From the NCBI RefSeq assembly GCF_900113285.1, contig NZ_FOOT01000006.1, forward strand, positions 62,001 to 126,000: a stretch of DNA of 64,000 bases, written 5' to 3'. Both the position numbers and the translations under genes were made by a program. The notes below the pieces were generated by a model that saw nothing but the letters and a program-made list of their open reading frames with translations, was not told the origin of the DNA and did no database searches. Positions 9,377-18,261 of this stretch are shown one piece after another; positions within the stretch are counted from its first letter, which is position 1, and every line of letters begins with the position of its first letter. This stretch comes from Pontibacter chinhatensis (GTDB taxonomy: Bacteria; Bacteroidota; Bacteroidia; Cytophagales; Hymenobacteraceae).

Positions 9377-11068
9377 TCAGAACCGCTCATACTTACGCTT
9401 GCGCAGGTAATAGCGGGTAAGTCCAAACACGCCCAATAGTACGATCGGCGCCACCAGGTTGAGCAACTGCCAGTACGTTTTCTCCTCGCGCACGCGCACT
9501 TTATCCAGTGGGCGTAGCGCAATTTCCTTACTTCTGACGTTAATCAGCCCCTCGGCATCAAGCAGGTAATGCACGGTGTTCAGAGCCAGTTCCTTGTTGG
9601 CGAAAGTAACGTTGTTGAACCTGTCAAAACCCAGCTCATAGGCCTGCCCGGTGCGTGGGTTCACGTCGTTGCGTACCAGGTCGCCATCGGAGAAAACGGC
9701 AATTTTCGTTTCCACGCCCTGCTCCTGCACCTGGGTGTTAGCCACCCCTTCCGGGGCACGGCGGTTGCGGAAGAGCGAGGTAAACTTACCCTCCAGCAGG
9801 TAGCCAACCGGCTGCTGCCCTGCCTGGTACTGCTGCGGGTTCACCTCCATCCGCGCCTCTTCCAGCGTCAGGGGCACCGGGGCCTCCATGATCCTGGAGT
9901 AGGTGGAAGTATAAACCAGCGGCGTTTTCCGGATGCCATCGGCTTTAACGGTATCTATCGTGCTGACGAACCGGGCGTAAACAGCATCAAGGTTGCGGGT
10001 GATGGGGTGCTTGGCAAAATTGTTCAGCAGCGGGTAAAAGCGCCAGTTCACCATCTCCGTCTGCGGCTTATCGCCCAGGTAGCCGGTGACCATGGGTATA
10101 AAGCCTGAGTTCAGGTCCATGATCAGGTTGGGGTTCAGGCGCACCCCGTAGCGGAACAGCAAGTCATCCAGGTTCAGGTTGTAGGGCATGGCAAAGGTCC
10201 CTCCCGCCCCAATGCTGTCCATGTTGGCGTTCATCGGGTCCACAAAGAAGACCGCCTTGCCGCCTTTCATGATGAACTGGTCTATTTTATACTTGTCGGC
10301 CTCGGAAAAGGCGGAGGTGGGTTTTGCCACAATGATCAGGTCGAGTGCGTCCAGCGACGGAATCTGCGCCAGGTCGCCGCGGGCTACGCGGTAATACTGA
10401 CCCAATGAGCCTATCAAATCTGCCACCTGCGACTGCTCCAACTCGCCGTGCCCCTCAATATACCCAATGATTTTGCCTCCCTGGAAAGCCAGCTTACGGA
10501 TAGCAGTGGCCAGTTCATACTCCACCCCTTCTACCGACTGGTTCAGGCGCTCGTCTGAGGAGGCCGCCAGGTTGCCTTTCAGCAGGTTTACAGCCGCTTC
10601 CTTGCCATTATACTTCACCACAGCCCCCGGAAACACCAGACGCTCCACCTGCTTGCCGTCTTCGGTGGCGCGGAGGTTGGTAGGCATAATGCCCTTCATG
10701 GCCAGCGACGTATAGAATTCGTTTCGCTCCTCCTCGTTGCCAATCTGAGTGGGGTCGATGAAGTTGTAGCGCAGGTTGCCACCGGCGTAGATCCGGAACT
10801 CGTCCAGCGTTTCGCGCACCGACTGCTGCAGCCGTTTAAAGCCCGCCGGGAAGTCGCCTTCCAGGTACACATCCACCACCACTTCCTGCTGCAGGTCGCC
10901 CAGCATTTGCTTGGTTACAGGGGCAATGGTGTAGCGCTTGTCCTCCGTCAGGTCGAGGCGGAAGAAGTAGCTGGAGGCAAGTATGTTCAGCAGTATGATG
11001 CCCGCCACCGAGGCCAGAAACACCAATATGTCGCGGCCGCGCTTGCTCTTGTTCTGCTCCGTTACCAT
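9377..11068 (-). CDS. gldG: Gliding ABC transporter auxiliary protein GldG
   Basis: The 563 residues start with an N-terminal membrane segment (DILVFLASVAGIILLNILASS) followed by RLDLTEDKRYTIAPVTKQML, the signature start of GldG/ABC-type uncharacterised transporter proteins. A long extracytoplasmic domain with IEGHGELE and VDPMNANMDS follows, and a second membrane segment closes the protein (LLNLVAPIVLLGVFGLTRYYL). It is the periplasmic partner of the GldA-GldF exporter. Its start overlaps the end of gldF by 7 bp, so the two are translationally coupled. Confidence 0.95.
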   Translation of the reverse strand: MVTEQNKSKRGRDILVFLASVAGIILLNILASSYFFRLDLTEDKRYTIAPVTKQMLGDLQQEVVVDVYLEGDFPAGFKRLQQSVRETLDEFRIYAGGNLRYNFIDPTQIGNEEERNEFYTSLAMKGIMPTNLRATEDGKQVERLVFPGAVVKYNGKEAAVNLLKGNLAASSDERLNQSVEGVEYELATAIRKLAFQGGKIIGYIEGHGELEQSQVADLIGSLGQYYRVARGDLAQIPSLDALDLIIVAKPTSAFSEADKYKIDQFIMKGGKAVFFVDPMNANMDSIGAGGTFAMPYNLNLDDLLFRYGVRLNPNLIMDLNSGFIPMVTGYLGDKPQTEMVNWRFYPLLNNFAKHPITRNLDAVYARFVSTIDTVKADGIRKTPLVYTSTYSRIMEAPVPLTLEEARMEVNPQQYQAGQQPVGYLLEGKFTSLFRNRRAPEGVANTQVQEQGVETKIAVFSDGDLVRNDVNPRTGQAYELGFDRFNNVTFANKELALNTVHYLLDAEGLINVRSKEIALRPLDKVRVREEKTYWQLLNLVAPIVLLGVFGLTRYYLRKRKYERF

Positions 11069-11790
11069 TTTCTGCTCCTCAACACAAGTTTAGTGGCCAG
11101 TACCATGATCGCGATCACGCTCAGAAAGTATAACACATCCCTGGAATCGACCAGGCCCTTGCTGATGGCGGCATAGTGGTAGGAAATACCTAGCTGGCTG
11201 ATAAAGTATTCGTAGCTCCCCCACACAGGGATGGAGGCAATCAAATCAAAGCCTGTGTAGATGATGTAGCACAGAAACACCGCAATCACGAAGGAGATAA
11301 TCTGGTTGTCTGACACAGCGGAGGCAAACACACCAATGGCACAGAAAACCCCGGCCAGAAAAATCAGGCCCAGGTAAGAGCCCACTACGGCGGCAGAGTC
11401 TACGTTGCCTTGCGGGTTGCCTAAAGTATAAACGGAATAATAGTAAAGCAGTGTGGGCAGCAGGGCAAACAAGGCCAGCAAGAGTGCAGCGAAGTATTTG
11501 CCAAGTATAAGCTGCAGGTCAGTAATAGGCCTGGTGAGCAACAGTTCGATGGTTCCCTCGCGCTTTTCCTCGGCAAAGGTGCGCATCGTAATGGCTGGAA
11601 TCAGGAACAGAAACACCCAGGGTGCCATGGCAAAGAGCGTCTGCATGTCGGCAAAGCCATACTCCAGTACGCTGCTCTCCGGGAACACCCACATAAACAT
11701 GCCGATGGCCACCAGAAACACCGCAATCACCATGTAGGCAATCAGGGAGTTGAGGAAGCCGTTAAATTCTTTTTTTAAGATTGCGAACAT
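11062..11790 (-). CDS. gldF: Gliding ABC transporter permease GldF
   Basis: An ABC-2 type permease of 242 residues with six hydrophobic helices. The cytosolic stretch FAEEKREGTIELLLTRPI, which couples to the ATPase, is the diagnostic motif. With GldA and GldG it forms an ABC transporter found in gliding Bacteroidota; the transported substrate is not known. It follows gldA after 91 bp and overlaps gldG by 7 bp. Confidence 0.95.
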   Translation of the reverse strand: MFAILKKEFNGFLNSLIAYMVIAVFLVAIGMFMWVFPESSVLEYGFADMQTLFAMAPWVFLFLIPAITMRTFAEEKREGTIELLLTRPITDLQLILGKYFAALLLALFALLPTLLYYYSVYTLGNPQGNVDSAAVVGSYLGLIFLAGVFCAIGVFASAVSDNQIISFVIAVFLCYIIYTGFDLIASIPVWGSYEYFISQLGISYHYAAISKGLVDSRDVLYFLSVIAIMVLATKLVLRSRKW

Positions 11791-11810
11791 CTTTTGTTAA
11801 GGCGTGATGA

Positions 11811-11880
11811 CTAATGAGTAATGATTAATGAGTGACAAGCGATTGTGTTAGTACCATTATTCATTGATTATTCATTACAA
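11811..11880. repeat. Imperfect inverted word tract between gldA and gldF
   Basis: Several TAATGA/TGAGTAATG words on one side face TCATTGATTATTCATTAC on the other, about 13 of 18 bases complementary. It lies inside the gldAFG unit, so it may modulate rather than stop transcription. Similar word tracts flank a dehydrogenase gene at 12.8-13.7 kb. Confidence 0.45.
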
Positions 11881-11881
11881 A

Positions 11882-12799
11882 CTATTCATTCTTTGTGAGT
11901 TGCTGAAAGATCTGCTCCAGCGATCGCTCCTCCTGTTTTAGGCCTACCAGAGGCCAGTTGCGCTCGGCCGCGATGCGGAAAATATTAGAGCGCACATCAG
12001 CCTCCAGGCTGGAACTGATGCGGTAAGTATGATTTTGCGCCAGCTCCACACGCTGCACGCCGGGTATACTTTGCAGGGCATCCAGCTCCACCGGGGCCTC
12101 AAACTCCACCAGGGTCACCTTCTCGTTTCTGACTCCTGACTGCAGGCTGGCCACATCGCTGTTTGCCACCAGTTTGCCCCTGTTGATGATCACCACACGG
12201 TCGCAGATAGCAGCCACTTCCTGCATGATGTGCGTGGAAAAAATAACAGTTTTGTTCTGCCCGATCTGTTTTATAAGGGCACGTATCTCCACAATCTGGT
12301 TTGGGTCGAGGCCGGTGGTGGGTTCATCCAGAATAAGCACCTGCGGGTCGTGCACCAGCGCCTGCGCCAGCCCCACCCGTTGGCGGTAGCCTTTTGACAA
12401 GGCACCTATCTTCTTGCCCTGTTCCAGCGTCAGCCCGCAAAGCTCCACCATCTCCTGCACACGAGCTTTCTTATACTTCCCTTTGAGCCCATAAACAGAA
12501 GCCACAAACTCCAGGTACTCGTGCACATACATATCCAGGTAAAGGGGGTTGTGCTCCGGCAAATAGCCAACGTTCCGGCGCACGGCAATCGGGTCCTGCA
12601 CCACATCGTGGCCAGCTACTACCACCGTGCCGGCAGAAGGCGGCAGGTAGCAGGTCGCTATCTTCATGGTAGTGGATTTACCGGCTCCGTTTGGCCCCAG
12701 GAAACCAAGAATTTGCCCCTGATCCACCGTGAACGAGATATCGTCCACGGCCCGCTGGGTACCGTAAATTTTTGTAAGGTTCTTTACTTCTACAGACAA
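11882..12799 (-). CDS. gldA: Gliding ABC transporter ATPase GldA
   Basis: A 305-residue ABC ATPase with Walker A GPNGAGKS (residues 35-42), Q-loop region NVGYLPEHNPLY, signature LSKGYRQRVGLAQAL and Walker B VLILDEPTTGLDP, then a C-terminal extension of about 90 residues typical of ABC-2 exporters. GldA energises the GldF-GldG complex in gliding bacteria. The gene order gldA-gldF-gldG on one strand supports the assignment over a generic multidrug exporter. Confidence 0.93.
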   Translation of the reverse strand: MSVEVKNLTKIYGTQRAVDDISFTVDQGQILGFLGPNGAGKSTTMKIATCYLPPSAGTVVVAGHDVVQDPIAVRRNVGYLPEHNPLYLDMYVHEYLEFVASVYGLKGKYKKARVQEMVELCGLTLEQGKKIGALSKGYRQRVGLAQALVHDPQVLILDEPTTGLDPNQIVEIRALIKQIGQNKTVIFSTHIMQEVAAICDRVVIINRGKLVANSDVASLQSGVRNEKVTLVEFEAPVELDALQSIPGVQRVELAQNHTYRISSSLEADVRSNIFRIAAERNWPLVGLKQEERSLEQIFQQLTKNE

Positions 12800-12802
12800 A
12801 AC

Positions 12803-12848
12803 CTGAAAGTTAGAAAGTTAGAAAGTTTAGGAGTTAGAAAGTTAAGAA
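12803..12848. repeat. GAAAGTTA tandem word tract, left arm
   Basis: Four near-copies of GAAAGTTA lie between gldA and the dehydrogenase gene. A complementary tract lies at 13709-13748 on the other side of that gene, so the gene sits between long inverted low-complexity arms. Confidence 0.55.
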
Positions 12849-12887
12849 CGAATAACGATTAACTATTAACGAACAACGAATAAAACC

Positions 12888-13595
12888 TTAGTTCTTCTGA
12901 ATTTTTCCCTTCGGCATCAGCGGACGCACCTCGATATCAACGTGGTGGTAGTTCGGGTGCGACTCCAGGGCATGCATGATGGTAGAGGCAATGTCCTCCG
13001 GGCGCATCATGTTTTCATTCACCGTCACGCTCTCAATCTTATCGAAGAAGTTGGTTTGCACGGAGCCCGGGTAGATGCAGGTAACTTTGATGCCATAGTT
13101 GCGCACCTCCTTGTAGAGCGAGTGCGAAATACCGCGCACGGCGTGCTTGGTGCCGCAGTAGCCGGCCATCTGCTCAATACCAGTGGTACCCGCAATGGAA
13201 GAAATGTTGATGATGTGGCCTTCCTCTAGCTCCTTCATACCCGGCAGCACCAGGCGCGTGCAGTAGAAAATGCCGTTCACGTTCGTCTCGAACATCAGGT
13301 GCCAGTCGTCCAGGCTCATGTCTTCAAAGTAGGCGGATAGACCAAGTCCGGCGTTGTTGATTAGCACCTGCACATGCGTACCTACGCGTGCTATGGTTTG
13401 GTCAAATGCATTCTGCACCGACTCGGGGTAGCGCACATCGCACTCAAAGAAATGAAATTGCTCGTGCTGCAGATCAGGGGCTGTTCGTCCCCATCCCGCC
13501 ACAATAGCTCCTTTCTCCAGCAGCGCCTTCACGGTAGCCAGGCCAATGCCTTTGCTTACCCCGGTCACTACTGCCACTTTTCCTTCCAGATTCAT
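12888..13595 (-). CDS. Short-chain dehydrogenase/reductase (SDR family)
   Basis: The start MNLEGKVAVVTG at 13595 was chosen over an upstream extension of low-complexity codons. The 235 residues show the classical SDR motifs: the cofactor turn TGVSKGIG (residues 11-18), the structural INNAG, the catalytic serine in NISSIAG and the YxxxK pair in YCGTKHA. Classical SDRs reduce or oxidise alcohol/keto groups with NAD(P)H; the substrate cannot be predicted. A second SDR on the same strand lies upstream at 13763-14470, an arrangement suggesting related but distinct substrates. Confidence 0.9.
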   Translation of the reverse strand: MNLEGKVAVVTGVSKGIGLATVKALLEKGAIVAGWGRTAPDLQHEQFHFFECDVRYPESVQNAFDQTIARVGTHVQVLINNAGLGLSAYFEDMSLDDWHLMFETNVNGIFYCTRLVLPGMKELEEGHIINISSIAGTTGIEQMAGYCGTKHAVRGISHSLYKEVRNYGIKVTCIYPGSVQTNFFDKIESVTVNENMMRPEDIASTIMHALESHPNYHHVDIEVRPLMPKGKIQKN

Positions 13596-13611
13596 AGTTT
13601 TATAGTTTAAT

Positions 13612-13640
13612 TTTGAATGAGTGATTGAGTGAATGAGAGA
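13612..13640. repeat. GAATGAGTGA word tract
   Basis: A run of GAATGAGTGATTGAGTGAAT-type words just upstream of the dehydrogenase gene. The same word forms the arms of the hairpin at 644-700. Confidence 0.5.
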
Positions 13641-13708
13641 ATGTAAAATCAGAATTTTAAGACGAAGAAGCATGTAAGTGAAAACATAGGAAAGTCAGTT
13701 ATATACTT

Positions 13709-13748
13709 TCTAACTTTCTAACCTTTTAACTTTCTAACTCCAAAACTC
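13709..13748. repeat. TAACTTTC tandem word tract, right arm
   Basis: Three to four copies of a TTTCTAAC word, the reverse complement of the tract at 12803-12848. It lies between two SDR genes on the same strand. Confidence 0.55.
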
Positions 13749-13762
13749 CCCAACTCTCTAAC

Positions 13763-14470
13763 TCAAAGGTCTCCCAACTGTGGCCTGATCAGGATTTCCT
13801 CCACCACACTGTGCTCTGATAAGGTATAAGCGCCCCATACCGACATGGCCACGTCCTCCGGTTTCATGAAGCGCTCCGCAGGCAGATCCACACCCTCCCA
13901 ACTGGCTGTTAAGGTGGCTCCCGGAAGTATAGAAGTAACACGCACGTTGTGCTCCTTCAGCTCCTCGCGGAGTACCTTGCTCATGCCGTATAAAGCAAAC
14001 TTAGAAATGCTGTAGGATCCGCCGTTGGTATAGGCCATGATACTTGCCGTGGAGCACATGTTAAAGATGTGGCCGCTGCGGCGGGCAATCATGTCATGCA
14101 CAAAGGCGCGGGTAATGTGGTAGGCGCTGTACAGGTTGGTATTGATCATGTAGGCCAGCGCCTCCTCGTCTTCCTCTGTAACCTTGCCCGGGATAAACAA
14201 GCCGCTGTTGTTAACCAGCACATCAATAGGCACGTTCAGGTTGCGCACGTAGGAGATAAATCGCTTGACCGAATCGAGGTTGCTCAGGTCTGCCTCCTGG
14301 TAAAACACTTTGGAGAAAGTATAACGCTCCTCTATCTCCAGCTTTAACTTGTGCAGGTCCCCCTCCGTTCGGGAGCAGGTGATGATATGGAAGCCCTCCT
14401 TGGCAAACTGCTCTATAATCGCCCGACCGATGCCTTTGGTGCCCCCCGTCACTAAAATATATCTGTGCAT
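13763..14470 (-). CDS. Short-chain dehydrogenase/reductase (SDR family), second copy
   Basis: A 235-residue SDR with VTGGTKGIG (residues 7-15), a slightly variant VNNSG in place of NNAG, NMCSTAS with the catalytic serine, and YSISKFALYGMSK with the catalytic Tyr and Lys. It is only distantly similar to the neighbouring SDR, so this is not a recent duplication. It is divergent from the lipid-transporter genes that follow. Substrate unknown. Confidence 0.9.
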   Translation of the reverse strand: MHRYILVTGGTKGIGRAIIEQFAKEGFHIITCSRTEGDLHKLKLEIEERYTFSKVFYQEADLSNLDSVKRFISYVRNLNVPIDVLVNNSGLFIPGKVTEEDEEALAYMINTNLYSAYHITRAFVHDMIARRSGHIFNMCSTASIMAYTNGGSYSISKFALYGMSKVLREELKEHNVRVTSILPGATLTASWEGVDLPAERFMKPEDVAMSVWGAYTLSEHSVVEEILIRPQLGDL

Positions 14471-14581
14471 GAGATGCTGTGATTTGTATGTTTTTTGATT
14501 TTATCCGTAATATAGGTATTTAACAGTATTTTTGTTTAACAGACGTCACATACCCCGTTTTCAAACCCTGAGCATCCCAAA

Positions 14582-15313
14582 ATGTTGCAAGCTTTCGGAA
14601 AGTACCTTCTTTTCTTGAAGAACCTCGTCGTACGGGGAGAGTCTCCCAAGATACTATTTAACAGAACGATGGACGAGGCCATATTGATAGGTATCAACTC
14701 GATTTTTATCGTCGCCCTTGTTTCTACCTTCATAGGTGCGGTGTCTACTGTGCAGGTGTCCTACAACATGGAGAGTGCCTTTATTCCACGCTCCACCATC
14801 GGTTTTATCGTGCGCGAGATGATCATCCTGGAACTGGCGCCTACCATCACCTCCATCGTGCTGGCTGGCAAGGTGGGTTCCAGTATCGCCGGCGGGCTGG
14901 GCACCATGCAAATTACCGAGCAGGTGGATGCCCTGGAAGTAATGGGCATCAACTCAATCTCCTACCTGGTGCTGCCCAAAATTATCGCGGCGCTGCTTGT
15001 GTTCCCGATGCTGGTGATACTTGCTATGTTTCTGGGGCTGATGGGCGGCTACCTGGCCGGCACCTTAACCGGGCAACTCACGGCACAGGAGTATATCACC
15101 GGTATCCGCATCGATTTTATACCTTACAACATCACCTTCGCGCTGATTAAGTCGGTTATTTTTGCCTTCCTGATCTCCTCCATCTCCTCTTTCAGGGGCT
15201 ATTTTACCTCCGGAGGTGCTTTGGAAGTAGGCTCTGCCAGTACGGCTGCCGTAACCAACAGCGTGATAGCCGTGCTGATAGCTGACTTTGTCTGCGCCCA
15301 ATTGCTGCTCTGA
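14582..15313 (+). CDS. MlaE/YrbE-type lipid ABC transporter permease
   Basis: The 243 residues belong to the MlaE permease family of outer-membrane lipid asymmetry transporters. Landmarks are the N-terminal amphipathic helix, GAVSTVQVSYNMES, the conserved block LELAPTITSIVLAGKVGSSI, EQVDALEVMGI (the ATPase-coupling helix) and the C-terminal GGALEVGSASTAAVTNS. It is followed after 57 bp by the ATPase gene. A -7-like TATTTTTG (14527-14534) precedes it, but no -33 TTG at the right distance. No MCE (MlaD) gene follows, unlike many other loci. Confidence 0.92.
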   Translation: MLQAFGKYLLFLKNLVVRGESPKILFNRTMDEAILIGINSIFIVALVSTFIGAVSTVQVSYNMESAFIPRSTIGFIVREMIILELAPTITSIVLAGKVGSSIAGGLGTMQITEQVDALEVMGINSISYLVLPKIIAALLVFPMLVILAMFLGLMGGYLAGTLTGQLTAQEYITGIRIDFIPYNITFALIKSVIFAFLISSISSFRGYFTSGGALEVGSASTAAVTNSVIAVLIADFVCAQLLL

Positions 15314-15370
15314 TACGTTTATACTTTACAGTAGGGGCCATGCCTTATACTTCCTCTCAACCCGCAGTGC

Positions 15371-16147
15371 ATGATAGAAATCCATAACATACATAAAAGC
15401 TTCAACGGCAAAAAGGTGCTGGACGGCGTGAGCGGCGTGTTCCAGACAGGCAAGACGAACCTGCTGCTCGGAGCAAGCGGCACCGGCAAAAGTGTGCTTC
15501 TCAAGTGCATCGTAGGCCTTGTTAAGCCGGATATTGGCAGCGTTACCTTCGACGGCACCTACTTCACAAACAACAAACTGGACATCAAGCAGGAGATCCG
15601 CCGGAAAATAGGAATGCTGTTCCAGGGTTCTGCCCTGTTCGACTCCATGACGGTGGAGGAAAATGTGGAGTTCCCCCTCAAAATGCTTAACGGGATGAGC
15701 AAAGACGAGCGCCTGGACCGCGTGAATTTCTGCCTGCAGCGGGTGGGGCTGGAAGGCACGAATAAGAAAATGCCCTCCGAATTGAGCGGCGGCATGAAAA
15801 AGCGCGTGGGCATCGCCCGTGCCATCGCCCCCAAGTGTACGTACCTTTTCTGCGATGAACCAAACTCTGGCCTGGACCCGCTCACAGCGCTGAAGATTGA
15901 CAGGCTGATAAAGGAGATTACAGAGGAGTATAACATCACCACCATCGTCGTGACACACGACATGAACTCCGTGATAGAGATCGGCGACAACATCATGTTT
16001 CTGTACGAAGGCAAAAAACTCTGGGAAGGCACCAGCGACAACATTCTGGACTCTGATGTGCCAGAACTAAATGAGTTTATCTTCGCCAACCGCCTGATGC
16101 GCGACGCCAAAAAGGTGGAGGAAGAAGAGCGAAACCAGGCCGAGTAA
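15371..16147 (+). CDS. MlaF-type lipid ABC transporter ATPase
   Basis: The 258-residue ATPase has Walker A GASGTGKS (residues 34-41), signature LSGGMKKRVGIARAI, and Walker B YLFCDEPNSGLDP, with DEPNSGLDP (Asn in place of the common Thr) as found in Mla/YrbF ATPases. It would power the adjacent MlaE-type permease, moving phospholipid between the membranes through an MCE protein encoded elsewhere. The gene ends right before a strong terminator, so the unit is just these two genes. Confidence 0.92.
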   Translation: MIEIHNIHKSFNGKKVLDGVSGVFQTGKTNLLLGASGTGKSVLLKCIVGLVKPDIGSVTFDGTYFTNNKLDIKQEIRRKIGMLFQGSALFDSMTVEENVEFPLKMLNGMSKDERLDRVNFCLQRVGLEGTNKKMPSELSGGMKKRVGIARAIAPKCTYLFCDEPNSGLDPLTALKIDRLIKEITEEYNITTIVVTHDMNSVIEIGDNIMFLYEGKKLWEGTSDNILDSDVPELNEFIFANRLMRDAKKVEEEERNQAE

Positions 16148-16163
16148 ACCCCCAGCAAAGTAT

Positions 16164-16200
16164 AAAAAAGCCTCCTGCAGATACTGCAGGAGGCTTTTTT
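16164..16200 (+). terminator. Bidirectional terminator after the lipid transporter genes
   Basis: A perfect 17-bp stem (16164-16180 with 16184-16200), a 3-base loop, A6 before and T6 after. It also serves the nucleoside transporter gene that ends at 16225 from the other side. Confidence 0.95.
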
Positions 16201-16224
16201 ATACTTTATAATTCGTTTATACTT

Positions 16225-17526
16225 TTAAAGCACGTACAGCATGCCGGCTACGGTGGCCGTCATCATACAGGCCAGGGAAGCCCCGAGCAGCGCCAGGAAA
16301 CCTAATTTGGAGAGATTCCCCTGCTGGTTGGGAGCCATACTTCCGATGCCCCCGATTTGGATGGCAATGGAGCTGAAGTTTGAGAACCCGCAAAGGGCAT
16401 AGGTAGCCATGATAAGCGCCTTGTCGCTCAAGGTGCCCGCACTCTTCATATTAGCCAGATCCAGGTAAGCCACAAACTCATTGACGGCTGTTTTCTGCCC
16501 CAGCAAACTACCTACCTGCAGGGTGTCCTGCCATGGAACGCCCATGATAAAGGCAAAAATCCGGAATATCTGGCCCAGAATATACTGGAAGGAGAAGCCG
16601 TTGAATTGCCCGTTGGTGCTGGCTACCACAAACTCGTTCAGGCCTGTAACAGACCCTACCTTAATCAGCACATAGTTCAGCAGCGCGATAACGGCAATAA
16701 AAGCGAGCAGCATACCGCCCACGTTGGCCGCCAGTCTCAAACCGTCGGCAGCGCCACGGCTCAGGGCATCCACCAGGTTTACGCCAAGCTGCTCCTCGTT
16801 CACCTCAAGGCTTGTGTTGATCTTGTCATGCTCAGTTTCCGGTACTAGAATCTTGGCCAACACGATACCTGCCGGGGCGTTCATGATAGATGCCGTAAGC
16901 AGGTGTGCCGCAAAAATGGCTTGTTGTGCCGGATCATTTCCACCCAGAAAGGCCACATAGGCTGCCAAAACACCGCCAGCCAGCGTTGCCATACCGCCTG
17001 TCATCAGGCACATCAGCTCTGAACGTGTCATGCGGCTGATGAACGGACGCACCAGCAGCGGCGCCTCCGTCTGCCCCAGAAATATGTTGCCGGCGGCCGA
17101 GAGGCTTTCTGCACCAGACAGGCGCATGCCCTTCGACATGATCCAGGCAATGCCGAAAACGATTTTCTGAAGTATGCCCAGGTAGTATAAACCAGCTGAA
17201 ACCGTGGAAAAAAAGATGATGGTGGGAAGTACGGAGAAAGCGAAGATAAAGCCCAGTCCGCCGTTATTGGCAGGATTGGCCAGGTTGCCGAACAAAAACT
17301 CAGCACCGGCCTGCGAGAAGCTGAGCAGCTTTACAAAGAGCTTGCTCACAAAAGCGAAGGCGTCTGCCACAATTGGTACCTGCGTTACCAGCACCCCGAA
17401 AAGGATTTGCAGGAAAAGGCCAAAGCCCACCAGTTTCCAGTCAATGGCTCTCCGGTTCCTGGAAAAAAGGAAAGCAATGCCTACCAGCACCAGCAGACCA
17501 CCGGCGCCTCTAAGAATATCGTACAT
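16225..17526 (-). CDS. Concentrative nucleoside transporter (CNT/NupC family)
   Basis: A 433-residue inner-membrane protein imports nucleosides with sodium or protons. It shows the N-terminal helices, the gate-domain stretch SVLPTIIFFSTVSAGLYYLG, the family motif GQTEAPLLVRPFI, and NEFVAYLDLA followed by ATYALCGFSNFSSIAIQIGG in the C-terminal transport domain. It has a well-formed Bacteroidota promoter directly behind the terminator of the upstream etf operon, so it is an independent unit. The exact nucleoside range cannot be predicted. Confidence 0.94.
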   Translation of the reverse strand: MYDILRGAGGLLVLVGIAFLFSRNRRAIDWKLVGFGLFLQILFGVLVTQVPIVADAFAFVSKLFVKLLSFSQAGAEFLFGNLANPANNGGLGFIFAFSVLPTIIFFSTVSAGLYYLGILQKIVFGIAWIMSKGMRLSGAESLSAAGNIFLGQTEAPLLVRPFISRMTRSELMCLMTGGMATLAGGVLAAYVAFLGGNDPAQQAIFAAHLLTASIMNAPAGIVLAKILVPETEHDKINTSLEVNEEQLGVNLVDALSRGAADGLRLAANVGGMLLAFIAVIALLNYVLIKVGSVTGLNEFVVASTNGQFNGFSFQYILGQIFRIFAFIMGVPWQDTLQVGSLLGQKTAVNEFVAYLDLANMKSAGTLSDKALIMATYALCGFSNFSSIAIQIGGIGSMAPNQQGNLSKLGFLALLGASLACMMTATVAGMLYVL

Positions 17527-17554
17527 TGATATTTGGTTGAAAGAGAAAAACGGC

Positions 17555-17584
17555 CAAAATTAAGCCGAATATCTTTTAAATCAA
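17555..17584 (-). promoter_or_regulatory. Bacteroidota promoter for the nucleoside transporter
   Basis: On the minus strand TTG (17584-17582) is followed after exactly 19 bases by TAATTTTG (17562-17555), fitting TTG-N19-TAnnTTTG. It lies between the upstream operon's terminator and the transporter start. Confidence 0.75.
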
Positions 17585-17585
17585 A

Positions 17586-17615
17586 AAGGTTCGGCACCAC
17601 CGGGCGCCGAACCTT
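17586..17615 (-). terminator. Intrinsic terminator of the etfB-etfA-nuclease operon
   Basis: A 10-bp perfect stem (AAGGTTCGGC with GCCGAACCTT) and, reading on the minus strand, a TTTTTGA run behind it. It falls between the nuclease gene and the transporter promoter. Confidence 0.88.
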
Positions 17616-17637
17616 CTGATTTTATTCGAACAGGAAA

Positions 17638-18243
17638 TTAGTTTCGCTTATTCAGCTCGTCTCGAATCTTGGCTGCCTTCTCGTAGTCCTCCTTTTCGAG
17701 GGCCTCGTTCAGCATTTTGTTCAGTTCATCCACCGAGGTTTGGCTCAGCGATTCTTTGGCACCAGAGCTGGAAGTAGAGGTACTAGTGTTCTTTACCGCC
17801 ATCTCATCACTTTCCTCTTCCTCCTCTTCCAGATCGCTCAGGATGATTCCTGCCTCCGATAGCACGCTCTCCACCGTGTAAATCGGCACGCCAAAACGCA
17901 AGCCAATGGCAATGGCATCGGATGGGCGGGCATCCAGCTCAAATTCGCGGGTGCCGTTGGTGCATACTATCTTGGAGTAGAATACCCCTTCTTTCAGATC
18001 CGAAATGAGGATCTCCGTTACCCTGACGTCCATCTCCTCAGCAAACGTTTTAAACAAATCGTGAGTGAGCGGACGGTTTGGGTTTATTTTCTCTATCTGA
18101 ATAGCAATGGACTGCGCCTCGAACATACCAATGATGATGGGCAGCCTTCTGTTTCCCTCTTTCTCACCGAGCACCAGTGCAAACGATCCCGTCTGCGATT
18201 GGCTGGAAGAAAGGCCGAGTATCTCTAACTGAATTTTATCCAC
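17638..18243 (-). CDS. Bifunctional nuclease family protein with C-terminal UVR motif
   Basis: The 201 residues start with the bifunctional nuclease (DUF151) domain: GSFALVLGEKEGNRRLPIIIGMFEAQSIA, RPLTHDLF and ELDARPSDAIAIGLRFGVPIY. An acidic spacer (DLEEEEEESDE) and Ser/Thr linker lead to a UvrB/UvrC motif at the end (LNKMLNEALEKEDYEKAAKIRDEL). DUF151 proteins have been reported to cleave RNA and DNA; the UVR motif may mediate protein contact. It is the last gene of the etf unit, 18 bp behind etfA. The link with electron transfer is not explained by known function. Confidence 0.9.
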   Translation of the reverse strand: MDKIQLEILGLSSSQSQTGSFALVLGEKEGNRRLPIIIGMFEAQSIAIQIEKINPNRPLTHDLFKTFAEEMDVRVTEILISDLKEGVFYSKIVCTNGTREFELDARPSDAIAIGLRFGVPIYTVESVLSEAGIILSDLEEEEEESDEMAVKNTSTSTSSSGAKESLSQTSVDELNKMLNEALEKEDYEKAAKIRDELNKRN

Positions 18244-18261
18244 AGTTTCTCCTTCTAAAGT

